A stretch of 64,000 bases of DNA from Chitinophagaceae bacterium (GCA_019638625.1 JAHBTK010000003.1:496001-560000); one strand, 5' to 3'. Shown: positions 34,538 through 44,106, counted from the first letter of the stretch. A program made the numbers and translations. The notes: generated by a model not told the origin, from the letters alone.

Positions 34538-35725
34538 TTACTTATAGGGAATACCGTTTGACACTGATTCCTCCGTTTCAAATTTGTTGTAGTCCCTGAT
34601 GACGTTATATAAAGTATCTCTCTCTACGGGTATGCGTCGAACCTGCCTGATCAGATTTACCAGTTCACCGGTGGTCAGGGCAGGGTTCTGCTCCTCGCTT
34701 CCGGCCATCGAGTAGATTTTGGTAGTGTCGTCTATCGTTCCATCGATGTCATTTACTCCAAACGATAAGGTAAGCTGGGCATTTTCCCTGCCAAGCATGG
34801 GCCAGTAGGCTTTTAGGTGCGGAAAGTTGTCCAGGAACAGCCGGGCGATGGCGTACATCCGCATGTCCTCCACTACCGAACATTCCGGCACATCGCTCAT
34901 ATCATTTTGTTTATTCCTGAATTTTAGTGGTATAAAGGTATTGAAGCCGCCGGTTTTATCCTGCAGGTCCCGCAGGCGTTTCATGTGGTCTATCCGGTGC
35001 CGGTATTCTTCTATATGACCATACAGCATGGTGGCATTACTGTGCATACCCAGGTTATGCGCCACTTCGTGTATATGCAGCCACCCTTCGGCATCTACCT
35101 TATCGTCACATATCTGCGAGCGGATCTCCGGATGAAATATCTCCGCGCCCCCTCCCGGCAGGGAATCCAGTCCGGCCTCTTTCAGCATTTTCATTCCCTC
35201 TTCCGGTGTCACTTTCGCCTTCCGGAACATATAGTCCAGTTCCACCGGCGTATAGCCTTTTATGTGCAGACCGGGCCGGTGCGCTTTTATCTGGCGCATC
35301 AGGTCCATAAAAAACTGCAAATTCATTTTAGGGTGAACACCTCCCACTATATGCACTTCTGTTACAGGTTTCCCGTCATAGCTTTTTACCATGTGCATCA
35401 TCTGTTCTATGCTGAGTTCCCAACCCTCTTCCCTTTTAGCATATAAACGGGAATAGGAACAAAAGCTGCAGGTGAATACACAAACATTGGTAGGTTCTAT
35501 ATGAAAATTCCGGTTGAAATAGGTGATATCTCCATGCAATTTTTCCCTTACAAAATTGGCAAGGGCGCCCACAAAAGACAATCCCGCTTTCTCAAACAAC
35601 AGCACCCCGTCTTCCATGGTCAAACGTTCGCCATGGATCACTTTTTCACCAATTACTTTTAGTTCCGGTAAAAGATCCTTATGCCGGAGTAACGCTTCAA
35701 CCGAATGCTGCTGCTTTTGTACCAT
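34538..35725 (-). CDS. mqnE: Aminofutalosine synthase (radical SAM), menaquinone pathway
   Basis: 395 residues from the ATG at 35725 (MVQKQQHSVEALLRHKDLLP), which follows an AAGGAAGG. A longer open frame to 35902 would add 59 residues of unlikely Cys-rich sequence. The radical SAM cluster CxxxCxxC is CVFTCSFC (Cys 82, 86, 89 in this numbering). VHIVGGVHPKMNLQFFMDLM and GYTPVELDYMFRKAKV match MqnE. It joins 3-[(1-carboxyvinyl)oxy]benzoate to the adenosyl radical, giving aminofutalosine, so this organism likely makes menaquinone by the futalosine route. Other mqn genes are not in the window. Confidence 0.95.
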   Translation of the reverse strand: MVQKQQHSVEALLRHKDLLPELKVIGEKVIHGERLTMEDGVLLFEKAGLSFVGALANFVREKLHGDITYFNRNFHIEPTNVCVFTCSFCSYSRLYAKREEGWELSIEQMMHMVKSYDGKPVTEVHIVGGVHPKMNLQFFMDLMRQIKAHRPGLHIKGYTPVELDYMFRKAKVTPEEGMKMLKEAGLDSLPGGGAEIFHPEIRSQICDDKVDAEGWLHIHEVAHNLGMHSNATMLYGHIEEYRHRIDHMKRLRDLQDKTGGFNTFIPLKFRNKQNDMSDVPECSVVEDMRMYAIARLFLDNFPHLKAYWPMLGRENAQLTLSFGVNDIDGTIDDTTKIYSMAGSEEQNPALTTGELVNLIRQVRRIPVERDTLYNVIRDYNKFETEESVSNGIPYK

Positions 35726-35774
35726 GCCTTCCTTGCATTTTTGATACGCAAATATACTAACCAGGGATGAATCG

Positions 35775-37706
35775 CTATTGATTGCCCCTGTGTACCGGGC
35801 TGTCAAGCCTGAAGCGCATGCCGGCCAGCAACCATCTTCCCGGCATGGGAGTGCCCAGCAGATCGCTGTATTTCCTGTTGAACAGATTATCTGCCTGAAC
35901 AAACGCGGAGAAGTTTTTCATGAAACCGTATTCCAGCTTCCCGTTCATTACAAAATAATCCGGGCTGATAACGGCATGAATGGCCGCGGCTTCCTGCTCC
36001 TGTCTTTGCTTGTACAATCCATTGACACTTAGTGTAAGATTATGGCACTGGTATATGACCGAGAAATTGGTAAGCAGTTTCGCATGCGACGAGATGTAAA
36101 AAGAAGGCACGGTATCGCTGCTTTTGCTGTTCAGCACCACCAGCCCGGCGGAAACAGTAACAGACTGCTTACCGGCAAGGGGCTGTACGTATTGAATATC
36201 GGCCTCCCATCCCCTGGTATTCACTTCAGCAATATTTTTGGCTAAAGCATACACCCCGCCGGGAGTTAAATTTTCTTTGCGCGGCATATCCGCATAAGGG
36301 GTAGTACTGTAATCGATCAGCCTTTCATGAAATCGCTGGAAAAAGCCGGTAGAAAATTTGAGCCTGTTCTGCCAGAACCAATCTGCTCCTGCCTCATAGC
36401 TGACAGACCGCTCTGCCAGCAGGCCGGGGTTTCCTACCCTGCCGCTGGTGACCAGCGGCCGCCCATAGTTATTATACCGCTCTGTAAAATCAGCATCCCT
36501 AACAGTTTTGCCAACACTTCCCCGGAGCTGCCAGTTGGCAATTTTTTGTGAAAAATCCACTTGCGGAACAAATTCGGAACTGATATTTTTAAATACCACC
36601 CACTGGGCAGAAGGACGTATATGAAACCCTCTCCAGAGCTGCTGCGACACCGTTACAAAAGGAGATACGATATATAAAGAATGTTCTCCCCTGTCATTGG
36701 ATTGTATATTCTTGTTCTGGTAATTGGCGCCCGTTACCAAGGCGGTATGTTCACCCAACCTGCGCTGATACATCAGCAACCCCTGGAATAATTCGGATTT
36801 GTTATGGTTCGGAACAGCTAAAGGCGTAAAATAGAATATGTCCGTAAGGTATTTATATCCCGCATCCAATGTCAGGCTTTCTTTTTCCGTTTGGTATCCC
36901 AGTCTCACCTGGTGCCACCTTGAAGTGACCTTTTCACTTGCCGTGTCTGAAGCAAAAGTGGTATAGTAGTTCTGCGCCGCGAAGTCACGGTTATCATACG
37001 CGAAACGGTAAGCGATGTTCCACTTGTCTGTTATTTTATAGTTAGCGGAGGTGGAGAAAGTGGTATTGTCAAAAAAACCTCTTGTTCCTCTTTGCTGTAC
37101 GCCATCTGCTTTATTGGTAATAACGCCTGCAGAAAGATTGATATGTTTGCTGCTGTAGTTAACGCCACCTTCCCCGTAGATATATCCATATTCTCCCGCG
37201 CTGACCGCGCCGGATGCCTGCAGTCTTTTCTCTGCTTCCTTCACGGCAAATGACTTTGTGATGATGTTAATGACACCGCCTACCGCATCCGCCCCATGTA
37301 TAGCGGATGAAGCCCCTTTTAATACTTCAATCCTTTCTATTTCTGAAGGAGCGATGGGGATATAGCTGGAAAAATGCCCTGTATTGGGATCATTCAGGCG
37401 CATGCCATCGAGTATCACCAGTACCTGCTGAAAGGTCCCTCCGCGCAACACGATATCGCTTTGAGACCCCCTGGGGCCACGCGCCTGTATTTCAATGCCG
37501 GGGATATACCTCAGCAAATCATCCAGGGATTGCACGGGCAACGCCTGAAAAGCCTCTCCTTTTATGATGGTGATATTCCTTCCGGTTTGAGACGACTTCT
37601 GCTTACTCAGGGAAGCTGTAATCGTTACGGGGTCCAGGTCAATTTCCTGCGCCCTGGTTGCTGCCGCGAGCAACAGGAGTATAATAACAAAGTTTGATTT
37701 TTGCAT
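35775..37706 (-). CDS. TonB-dependent outer membrane receptor, BtuB-like
   Basis: 643 residues with signal peptide (FVIILLLLAAATRAQ). The plug domain (about 35-155) carries ALPVQSLDDLLRYIPGIEIQ, RGGTFQQVLVILDGMRLND and ASSAIHGADAVGGVINIIT. The 22-strand barrel follows, and the protein ends in an aromatic-type strand (WLLAGMRFRL). A TonB box-like DPVTITAS lies just after the signal. Size and pattern resemble BtuB or small siderophore/cofactor receptors rather than the larger SusC type. Ligand unknown. No SusD, and no btuFCD genes nearby. mqnE lies 49 bases beyond its stop. Confidence 0.9.
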   Translation of the reverse strand: MQKSNFVIILLLLAAATRAQEIDLDPVTITASLSKQKSSQTGRNITIIKGEAFQALPVQSLDDLLRYIPGIEIQARGPRGSQSDIVLRGGTFQQVLVILDGMRLNDPNTGHFSSYIPIAPSEIERIEVLKGASSAIHGADAVGGVINIITKSFAVKEAEKRLQASGAVSAGEYGYIYGEGGVNYSSKHINLSAGVITNKADGVQQRGTRGFFDNTTFSTSANYKITDKWNIAYRFAYDNRDFAAQNYYTTFASDTASEKVTSRWHQVRLGYQTEKESLTLDAGYKYLTDIFYFTPLAVPNHNKSELFQGLLMYQRRLGEHTALVTGANYQNKNIQSNDRGEHSLYIVSPFVTVSQQLWRGFHIRPSAQWVVFKNISSEFVPQVDFSQKIANWQLRGSVGKTVRDADFTERYNNYGRPLVTSGRVGNPGLLAERSVSYEAGADWFWQNRLKFSTGFFQRFHERLIDYSTTPYADMPRKENLTPGGVYALAKNIAEVNTRGWEADIQYVQPLAGKQSVTVSAGLVVLNSKSSDTVPSFYISSHAKLLTNFSVIYQCHNLTLSVNGLYKQRQEQEAAAIHAVISPDYFVMNGKLEYGFMKNFSAFVQADNLFNRKYSDLLGTPMPGRWLLAGMRFRLDSPVHRGNQ

Positions 37707-37734
37707 AACGCGGGCAAAATTAGGGAAGTTGATT

Positions 37735-38496
37735 TTATCCCCTTCCCATAATCCTGTATAAAAAATTTCCGACTGCTTCTTTTATAAGGTTGCTCCAGTT
37801 TTGGAGCGCCTTTGTTGAAGGAATAATGATCTCAGGGGTAATGCGGGTGTTGGGTACTACACTGAAGGCTGCCGGGTAGGGTTTTACATCAAGTCCTGTC
37901 TTCCTGAATACCGCGGTTGCACGGGGCATATGAATGGCAGAGGTGATGAGGAGGTATGGAGGGGGCAACCGCAACGAGTCAATTATTTTTTTCGCGTTAA
38001 GCGCATTCTCCAGGGTGTTGCGCGAATTCCTGTCGGGAAAAAGATCTTCCGCGGGAATGCACAGGTTCTGCAACTGTCCGTAGGCAAAATCAGCCTCCCG
38101 GAAAGCCGTTTTTTTGAAAGCCTCCCCGCTTCCCGCAGCGATAATTATTTTACCGATGTGCCCCGTTCTGTACAGTTGGGCTGCCTGGATGAACCTGTCG
38201 GCGTTTTCGCCAAAATAAATCTGGCTATCTCCTTCATTGAACCCGGAAAAACCGCCCAGCAGTATGCCTGCGCTATAGCTTTCTCCCTGCCTGAGGCTAT
38301 ACTTTTTTGCCTGGTAGGCAACTGTCAGTTTATCGATAATGAATGGGTTGGAGAAAAACAGTAACAGGACAATTGCTGTACGATATGCCTTCTTTTTTCT
38401 GCGAATATTTTTTGTGAACAATGCGAACAAAAGAATGCACGTTATCCATAAAACTGGATTCAACAGAAGAATTAATAGCTTGCCGAGAATGAACAT
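37735..38496 (-). CDS. YdcF/ElyC-like DUF218 membrane protein
   Basis: 253 residues. Two N-terminal membrane segments (about 5-25 and 36-52), then a DUF218 domain: AGILLGGFSGFNEGD, NADRFIQAAQLYRTGHIGKIIIAAG, SRNTLENALNAKKII and YLLITSAIHMPRATAVFRKTG. ElyC/SanA-type proteins are tied to envelope integrity and peptidoglycan precursor homeostasis. Enzymatic role is not established. It is the upstream neighbour of the TonB receptor gene on the same strand and divergent from surE. Confidence 0.85.
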   Translation of the reverse strand: MFILGKLLILLLNPVLWITCILLFALFTKNIRRKKKAYRTAIVLLLFFSNPFIIDKLTVAYQAKKYSLRQGESYSAGILLGGFSGFNEGDSQIYFGENADRFIQAAQLYRTGHIGKIIIAAGSGEAFKKTAFREADFAYGQLQNLCIPAEDLFPDRNSRNTLENALNAKKIIDSLRLPPPYLLITSAIHMPRATAVFRKTGLDVKPYPAAFSVVPNTRITPEIIIPSTKALQNWSNLIKEAVGNFLYRIMGRG

Positions 38497-38529
38497 AACA
38501 GCTCAAAGTAATGAAAGGAAATTGAATTA

Positions 38530-38537
38530 TAAATTTG
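38530..38537 (+). promoter_or_regulatory. Candidate -7 element upstream of surE
   Basis: TAAATTTG at 38530-38537 fits the TAnnTTTG -7 consensus, 40 bases before the surE ATG at 38578. A clear -33 TTTG is not evident at the usual distance, so confidence is low. Confidence 0.25.
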
Positions 38538-38577
38538 AAAATTCTTATACATTTACATTTTAAACTTAATTCCTTTC

Positions 38578-39369
38578 ATGGCTACAGGTAAAAAGAAAAA
38601 AGAAACGCCTGTAATTTTGGTTACAAACGATGACGGCGTGATGGCGCCCGGTATTTTCAACCTTATCCAGTCCCTGCAGGGTTTAGGCAAAATAGTGGTG
38701 GTGGCGCCCGATAAGCCGCAGTCGGGGATGGGGCATGCCATTACCATAGGTTCTCCGCTCAGGCTGCAAAAGGTGGTGCTTCCGCAGGAAGAGGTGGAAG
38801 CCTGGAGCTGCAGCGGCACGCCGGTGGATTGTGTGAAGCTGGCAGTGGATAAGATACTGCACCGGCAACCGGACCTCTGTGTAAGCGGCATCAATCATGG
38901 CGCCAATCATTCTATCAACGTCATTTATTCCGGTACGATGAGCGCTGCTATTGAAGCGTCTATTGAAAACATTCCATCCATCGGTTTTTCGCTGCTGGAT
39001 TACAGTATGGAAGCAGATTTTACCGCCGCCAGGAAATATGCCCGGATAATTGTGGAGGAGGTGCTGAAACGCAAACCCGATAAACACCTTTGCCTGAATG
39101 TAAATTTTCCGGCCGTGGATGAAAGCCTGATCAACGGCATAAAAATTTGCCGGCAGGCATACGCGAAATACGAGGAAGATTTTGATGAAAGAAAAGATCC
39201 GACAGGAAAAAAATATTTCTGGCTGACAGGAGCGTTTGTAAATTTTGATAAAGGAAAAGATACGGACGTATGGGCACTTGCAAACAATTATGTAAGTGTG
39301 GTGCCTGTACAATTCGACCTGACAAACTATTCACTGAAAACCAAATTTGAAAAAATATTTAAATCATAA
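38578..39369 (+). CDS. surE: 5'/3'-nucleotidase SurE
   Basis: 263 residues, normal length. PVILVTNDDGVMAPGI (about 10-25) is the diagnostic N-terminal motif with the metal-binding DD pair; SCSGTPVDCVKLAVDKIL and CVSGINHGANHSINVIYSGT carry the remaining ligands. It removes phosphate from nucleotides and some polyphosphate in stationary or stress conditions. Cytoplasmic. The stop overlaps the next gene's ATG by one base (TAATG), and lpxB follows, an arrangement common in Bacteroidota. Confidence 0.97.
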   Translation: MATGKKKKETPVILVTNDDGVMAPGIFNLIQSLQGLGKIVVVAPDKPQSGMGHAITIGSPLRLQKVVLPQEEVEAWSCSGTPVDCVKLAVDKILHRQPDLCVSGINHGANHSINVIYSGTMSAAIEASIENIPSIGFSLLDYSMEADFTAARKYARIIVEEVLKRKPDKHLCLNVNFPAVDESLINGIKICRQAYAKYEEDFDERKDPTGKKYFWLTGAFVNFDKGKDTDVWALANNYVSVVPVQFDLTNYSLKTKFEKIFKS

Positions 39370-39665
39370 TGTTTAAGAAAGACAGCCTGAAACTGGGATT
39401 GATACTTGGATTAGTGATCCCGCTGCTTAGCGTGGGCATCTATTATCTCATAAAATTTTACCCGCTTTTCAGTTTTGGCGATATGCTGGAGGCGCTGCGA
39501 ACCAACAAACGCCTCGTAACCGCTATTTCCATACCCTGCCTGTTCTTAAATATCCTGCTGTTTACCCTGTATATCAACTACCGCAAAGACAGGACAGCCA
39601 AAGGGATCTTTGTCAGCACATTGCTGTATGCCATAACGGCTTTATTGTTTAAATTCCTTGCATAG
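39369..39665 (+). CDS. Small three-span membrane protein between surE and lpxB
   Basis: 98 residues. Hydrophobic segments at about 8-27, 54-72 and 80-97, with a cytoplasmic-type basic stretch (NYRKDRTAKG) between the second and third. No family recognised by me. Translational coupling to surE through TAATG and position 25 bases before lpxB imply co-expression with lipid A synthesis genes. Function unknown; a role in the envelope is only suggested by context. Confidence 0.75.
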   Translation: MFKKDSLKLGLILGLVIPLLSVGIYYLIKFYPLFSFGDMLEALRTNKRLVTAISIPCLFLNILLFTLYINYRKDRTAKGIFVSTLLYAITALLFKFLA

Positions 39666-39690
39666 TATCTTCGCACTTTAAAACAGCAGG

Positions 39691-40797
39691 TTGAAATACT
39701 ACATCATAGCCGGTGAAGCATCAGGAGACTTACATGGTTCTAACCTGATCAAAGAGTTGGTAAAGCTGGATGGCGAAGCCGTAATAAGGTCCTGGGGAGG
39801 CGATCTGATGGAGCAGGCCGGCGCCACTGTGGTAAAGCACTACCGCGACCTGGCATTCATGGGTTTTGTGGAAGTGCTGATGAACCTGCGGACAATTTTC
39901 CGGAACCTCAGTTACTGCAAAAAGGACATTGCCGGATTTCAGCCGGATGTGCTGATCCTGATAGATTATCCCGGGTTTAACCTTCGTATCGCCCAATGGG
40001 CGAAGCGGCAGGGTATCCGGGTAGTGTACTATATTTCGCCGCAGGTATGGGCCTGGAAGGAAAACAGGGTGAAGAGCATCCGGCAGTGTGTGGACAGGAT
40101 GCTGGTGATCCTTCCGTTTGAAAAGGATTTCTACAAAAAATGGAACTATGAAGTGGAATATGTGGGGCACCCCCTGGTGGAAGTAGTAGATGAATGGAAA
40201 AAAAAGGAAATACAACCCACTCATAACAAGATAATTGCGTTGCTGCCCGGCAGCCGGAAGCAGGAGATACTCAAAAAGTTGCCGGTAATGCTGGAGGTAA
40301 GTAAACATTTTCCCGGCCACCAGTTTGTGGTAGCCAAAGCACCGGGTCAAACCGACGCGTTGTATAGTGAGTTATTGGCTCCCTACGCCAATGTGAAGAG
40401 CGTTTCGGGAAAAACCTATGACCTGTTGATGCAGGCGGAAGCCGCCCTGGTGACCTCCGGAACCGCTACCCTGGAAACAGCCCTCTTCGGGGTTCCGGAA
40501 GTGGTTTGTTACAAGGGAAGCGCCATCTCTTACCATATCGCCAAAAGGGTGATCAGGGTAAGGTATATCTCCCTGGTAAACCTTATCATGGACAAATTAG
40601 TAGTAAAAGAGCTGATCCAAAATGAATTAACAGTGGAGAACCTGGTAAAGGAACTGGGACAGCTCCTGACCGACGAAGAAAGAAGGAAGCAGTTGGAGCA
40701 GGACTATGCGGAACTTCGTTCCATACTCAGTAAAGGAGGGCACGCGTCCGCCAACGCGGCAGCGGCTATCCACAGCTTTTTACAGCCCGCACAATGA
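39691..40797 (+). CDS. lpxB: Lipid-A-disaccharide synthase
   Basis: 368 residues from a TTG at 39691 (reads KYYIIAGEASGDLHGSNLI after the start). It is a GT-B fold glycosyltransferase of family 19. Conserved pieces are FMGFVEVLMN, VLIDYPGFNLRIAQWAKRQ, YYISPQVWAWKENRVKSIR and LLPGSRKQEI. It condenses UDP-2,3-diacylglucosamine with lipid X to form lipid A disaccharide phosphate. Inner-membrane associated. Its last 32 bases overlap the end of the convergent DUF6728 gene. No in-frame ATG exists near the start, so TTG is the likely initiator. Confidence 0.96.
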   Translation: MKYYIIAGEASGDLHGSNLIKELVKLDGEAVIRSWGGDLMEQAGATVVKHYRDLAFMGFVEVLMNLRTIFRNLSYCKKDIAGFQPDVLILIDYPGFNLRIAQWAKRQGIRVVYYISPQVWAWKENRVKSIRQCVDRMLVILPFEKDFYKKWNYEVEYVGHPLVEVVDEWKKKEIQPTHNKIIALLPGSRKQEILKKLPVMLEVSKHFPGHQFVVAKAPGQTDALYSELLAPYANVKSVSGKTYDLLMQAEAALVTSGTATLETALFGVPEVVCYKGSAISYHIAKRVIRVRYISLVNLIMDKLVVKELIQNELTVENLVKELGQLLTDEERRKQLEQDYAELRSILSKGGHASANAAAAIHSFLQPAQ

Positions 40798-40936
40798 TCA
40801 CCACCAGGGCAAACAGGAAAAGGAGGATAGATATCCTGTTAATCCCGTGCATATAGCGTATCCATGAGGTATCTTCCCTTTCAGGGTCTTTCTTTTTCAG
40901 ATAAAGATATTCTGCCAACTGGCGCCAAACACCCAT
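40766..40936 (-). CDS. DUF6728-like small membrane protein
   Basis: 56 residues read leftward from the ATG at 40936: MGVWRQLAEYLYLKKKDPER then a link of DTSWIRYMHGINRISIL and one membrane helix LLFLFALVVIIVRAV. The LYLKKKDP and MHGINRISI blocks are those I associate with the DUF6728 family of Bacteroidota. Function unknown. The basic half faces the cytoplasm by the positive-inside rule. Its 3' end overlaps lpxB's end by 32 bases in convergent orientation. Easily missed because of its length. Confidence 0.7.
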   Translation of the reverse strand: MGVWRQLAEYLYLKKKDPEREDTSWIRYMHGINRISILLFLFALVVIIVRAVKSCG

Positions 40937-40966
40937 AAAAACCTGTTGTAAATCAATTTATTATAC

Positions 40967-41338
40967 TCAATTCCCTAAAAGCTCCCTTTCTACCTCCTCC
41001 ATTTGAATGATATCCCAGGCCTCACTTTCGGTGGGGGTCACGTTCAACACATCAAGGATTTCCCATTGTACCAGGCTGTCTTTTACCGGTTTCTGCAGTT
41101 CGCAAATAACAAAAGACCTGTTTTCCACCGCGGCGGCTTCCTGTTCGCCCACCAGCCATTCCCCGATACCAGTATCTATTTCGCTTACATTCCGAAAGTT
41201 CAGAATGATATGTTTAACAGCATTTTTTGTAACTTCAACCAACCTGTTACGTATTTCCTCTGTCATATTAGCATGAAGTTTCGGTTCATTTATCGTTATG
41301 ACATGAAATTTTTCCTTGGTATCTAATTTGAGGTCCAT
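40967..41338 (-). CDS. STAS-domain protein (anti-sigma-factor-antagonist-like)
   Basis: 123 residues covering one STAS domain: FHVITINEPKLHANMTEEIR, then VKHIILNFRNVSEIDTGIGEWLVGEQEAA and FVICELQKPVKDSL. In SpoIIAA-type proteins the regulatory Ser follows the Asp of a DSSG loop; here the loop is IDTGIGE, so a Thr takes that place and phosphorylation would have to use it. No kinase or sigma-factor gene is adjacent. Cytoplasmic. It lies 30 bases upstream of the DUF6728 gene in the same direction, so those two may be co-transcribed. Confidence 0.85.
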   Translation of the reverse strand: MDLKLDTKEKFHVITINEPKLHANMTEEIRNRLVEVTKNAVKHIILNFRNVSEIDTGIGEWLVGEQEAAAVENRSFVICELQKPVKDSLVQWEILDVLNVTPTESEAWDIIQMEEVERELLGN

Positions 41339-41551
41339 AGTGAGTTCTTTTTAATTGAAATAGCGTTAGCAAAATACCCGTTCTTTTTTCGGGAAGAATA
41401 AGTAAAAGTGCGTTTTTAGGTTTAACATCCTGTTTAGCTTATTAATCAATTCATTGCGCTACACAATAATTCGCACAGCTACAATGTTCTATTAATCAGA
41501 AGTCAAAATTATTTGTTATTATTGTATCGATCACATTTTAAATTCAAGTAG

Positions 41552-44083
41552 ATGGATAATAATTTTTCAACCCAGGTAAAAGAGATCATTTCTTTTAGCC
41601 GGGAAGAAGCGTTAAGGTTGGGGAATGACTTTATTGGAACAGAGCATTTATTATTGGGGCTGATCCGGGAAGGAGAAAACCTGGCGGTCAAAATATTGAA
41701 GAATCTGAACGTTGATCTGTATGAATTACGGAAGGAAGTAGAGCTTGCGGTAAAAGATAAAACCGGGAAGAATATTGCCAATATAAACAGCCTGCCATTA
41801 ACCAAACAGGCTGAAAAAGTAATTCGGGTGACGGTACTGGAAGCAAAAGCGCTGAAAAGTCCAACAGTCGAGACCGAGCATTTGATGCTTTCTATTTTAA
41901 AGAACAAGGAAAATATCGCCACGCAGATCCTGAACCAGTTTGACGTTGACTATGACCTTTTCCGAAATGAGCTGGGAATGGTAAAAAGCAATGATGTCAG
42001 AAGTGAGTATACAGATGATGCGGATGATGATTTTGACGAAGAAAAGAAAAGCTATCAGCAAAAATCCAAGACACAGGCTGCCAACTCAAAAAGCAAAACG
42101 CCCGTACTGGATAATTTCGGCAGGGATATTACGCGCCTGGCGGAAATGGGAACCCTGGATCCAATCGTAGGCAGGGAAGAGGAGATAGAACGGGTATCGC
42201 AGATACTGTCCCGCAGAAAAAAGAACAATCCCATTCTCATTGGTGAACCTGGTGTTGGTAAAACAGCCATCGTTGAGGGATTGGCGTTAAGAATAGTACA
42301 ACGTAAGGTTTCCAGGGTATTGTTCGATAAAAGAGTGGTTTCTCTGGACCTGGCTGCATTGGTGGCCGGAACAAAATACAGGGGACAGTTTGAAGAAAGG
42401 ATGAAGGCCATCATGAATGAGCTGGAGAAAAACAGGGATGTAATATTGTTCATCGACGAAATTCACACCATTGTAGGTGCCGGTGGCGCCAGCGGATCGC
42501 TGGATGCATCGAATATATTCAAACCCGCGCTTGCCAGGGGAGAACTGCAGTGCATCGGAGCCTCTACGCTGGATGAATACAGAATGTATATTGAAAAAGA
42601 CGGCGCTCTGGACAGAAGATTTCAAAAGGTATTAGTAGATCCTCCAAGCGTGGAAGAAACCATTCAGATACTGCAGAATATCAAGTCTAAATACGAAGAC
42701 TATCACAATGTAACCTACGCCGACGACTCTATTGACGCCTGCGTGAAGCTGAGCGACCGCTATATTACCGATCGGTTATTGCCAGACAAAGCCATTGACG
42801 TAATGGACGAAGTGGGCGCCCGGGTACACCTGAAAAATATTAATGTCCCCACTGAAATTGTAGAGCTGGAGAAAAAAATAGAGGACATTAAACATGAAAA
42901 AAATAAAGTGGTAAAAAGCCAGCGGTTTGAAGAAGCCGCCTCGTTGCGCGACAGCGAAAAAAGGCTGCAGGAAGACCTGGAGAAAGCCAAAGCGCAATGG
43001 GAGGAAGACAGCAAACACAAACGTTATCCCATTGATGAGGAGGCTATAGCAGAAGTGGTAAGCATGATGACCGGTATACCGGTAAAGAGAATGGTTCAGG
43101 CGGAAACAGAGAAGCTGCGGAAGATGAGCGACGACCTGAAAGGCGCTGTGATCGGTCAGGAAGAAGCCATACAGAAAGTAGTGAAAGCCATACAGCGTAA
43201 CAGGGTGGGGCTGAAAGATCCCAAAAAACCCATAGGCACCTTCATATTTCTTGGACCTACAGGGGTTGGTAAAACAGAGCTTGCCCGGGCCTTGGCCAGG
43301 CACATGTTTGATTCGGATGACGCGCTGATCCGTATAGACATGAGTGAATACATGGAGAAGTTTACCGTAAGCCGCCTTATAGGAGCGCCTCCGGGTTATG
43401 TAGGGTATGAAGAAGGAGGCCAGTTGACCGAACGGGTTCGCAGGAAACCCTACTCTGTGGTGCTGCTCGATGAAATTGAAAAAGCGCACCCGGATATCTA
43501 TAATATCCTGTTGCAGGTATTGGACGATGGACAACTGACGGATGGCCTGGGTCGTAAAGTAGACTTTAAGAATACGCTGATCATTATGACCTCCAATATA
43601 GGGGTACGGCAGTTGAAGGATTTCGGAGAAGGGGTTGGTTTCGCGACCGCCGCCCGTGTGCAACATGCAGATGAAAACAACAAAGCGGTTATAGAAAAAG
43701 CCCTGAAAAGAACATTCAGTCCCGAGTTTTTAAACAGGATAGACGACGTGGTGGTGTTCAACTCCCTTAATCACGAACATATCTTCCTCATCATCGATAT
43801 ATTGATGAAAGGAGTAATGAAGAGATTGGCAAATCTTGGATTTACCCTGGAACTCACCGAGGATGCGAAGAAATTTATCGCGGAAAAAGGATATGACCAG
43901 CAGTTCGGCGCCCGGCCTTTGCACAGGGCCATCCAGAAATACCTGGAAGACCCGCTGGCAGAGGAAATACTGAACATGAACATAAAAGCAGGGGATGTGT
44001 TGATCGCAGGATTGGATAAGGAAAAGGCTTTGATCACTTTCACCCTGAAAGAAGAAAACAAAGCGGAAAAATCTGAAGCTTAA
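41552..44083 (+). CDS. clpC: ATP-dependent Clp protease ATPase subunit ClpC
   Basis: 843 residues. Double Clp-N repeat (1-145), an acidic linker with a DDADDDFDEEKK run, AAA+ module D1 with GEPGVGKTAIVEG (Walker A 231-238) and LFIDEIHTIVGAG, a UVR motif (about 446-480), D2 with GPTGVGKTELARALA (about 568-575) and LLDEIEKAHPDIYN, and a ClpP-binding loop region near GVGFAT. It unfolds substrates for ClpP. In Bacillota ClpC works with McsB/MecA; none is seen here. Monocistronic with a terminator that overlaps the end of the DUF2905 gene. Confidence 0.96.
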   Translation: MDNNFSTQVKEIISFSREEALRLGNDFIGTEHLLLGLIREGENLAVKILKNLNVDLYELRKEVELAVKDKTGKNIANINSLPLTKQAEKVIRVTVLEAKALKSPTVETEHLMLSILKNKENIATQILNQFDVDYDLFRNELGMVKSNDVRSEYTDDADDDFDEEKKSYQQKSKTQAANSKSKTPVLDNFGRDITRLAEMGTLDPIVGREEEIERVSQILSRRKKNNPILIGEPGVGKTAIVEGLALRIVQRKVSRVLFDKRVVSLDLAALVAGTKYRGQFEERMKAIMNELEKNRDVILFIDEIHTIVGAGGASGSLDASNIFKPALARGELQCIGASTLDEYRMYIEKDGALDRRFQKVLVDPPSVEETIQILQNIKSKYEDYHNVTYADDSIDACVKLSDRYITDRLLPDKAIDVMDEVGARVHLKNINVPTEIVELEKKIEDIKHEKNKVVKSQRFEEAASLRDSEKRLQEDLEKAKAQWEEDSKHKRYPIDEEAIAEVVSMMTGIPVKRMVQAETEKLRKMSDDLKGAVIGQEEAIQKVVKAIQRNRVGLKDPKKPIGTFIFLGPTGVGKTELARALARHMFDSDDALIRIDMSEYMEKFTVSRLIGAPPGYVGYEEGGQLTERVRRKPYSVVLLDEIEKAHPDIYNILLQVLDDGQLTDGLGRKVDFKNTLIIMTSNIGVRQLKDFGEGVGFATAARVQHADENNKAVIEKALKRTFSPEFLNRIDDVVVFNSLNHEHIFLIIDILMKGVMKRLANLGFTLELTEDAKKFIAEKGYDQQFGARPLHRAIQKYLEDPLAEEILNMNIKAGDVLIAGLDKEKALITFTLKEENKAEKSEA

Positions 44084-44106
44084 AGATTCGTTTCAGCAAT
44101 AACAAA

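Noticed and set aside
35726..35902. 59-residue N-terminal extension of mqnE
   Set aside because: Cys- and Trp-rich text unlike the family; the ATG at 35725 has an AAGGAAGG upstream and gives the expected N-terminus.
42776..43666. Open frame of about 296 codons antisense to clpC
   Set aside because: No family resemblance; the opposite strand encodes the conserved AAA+ modules.
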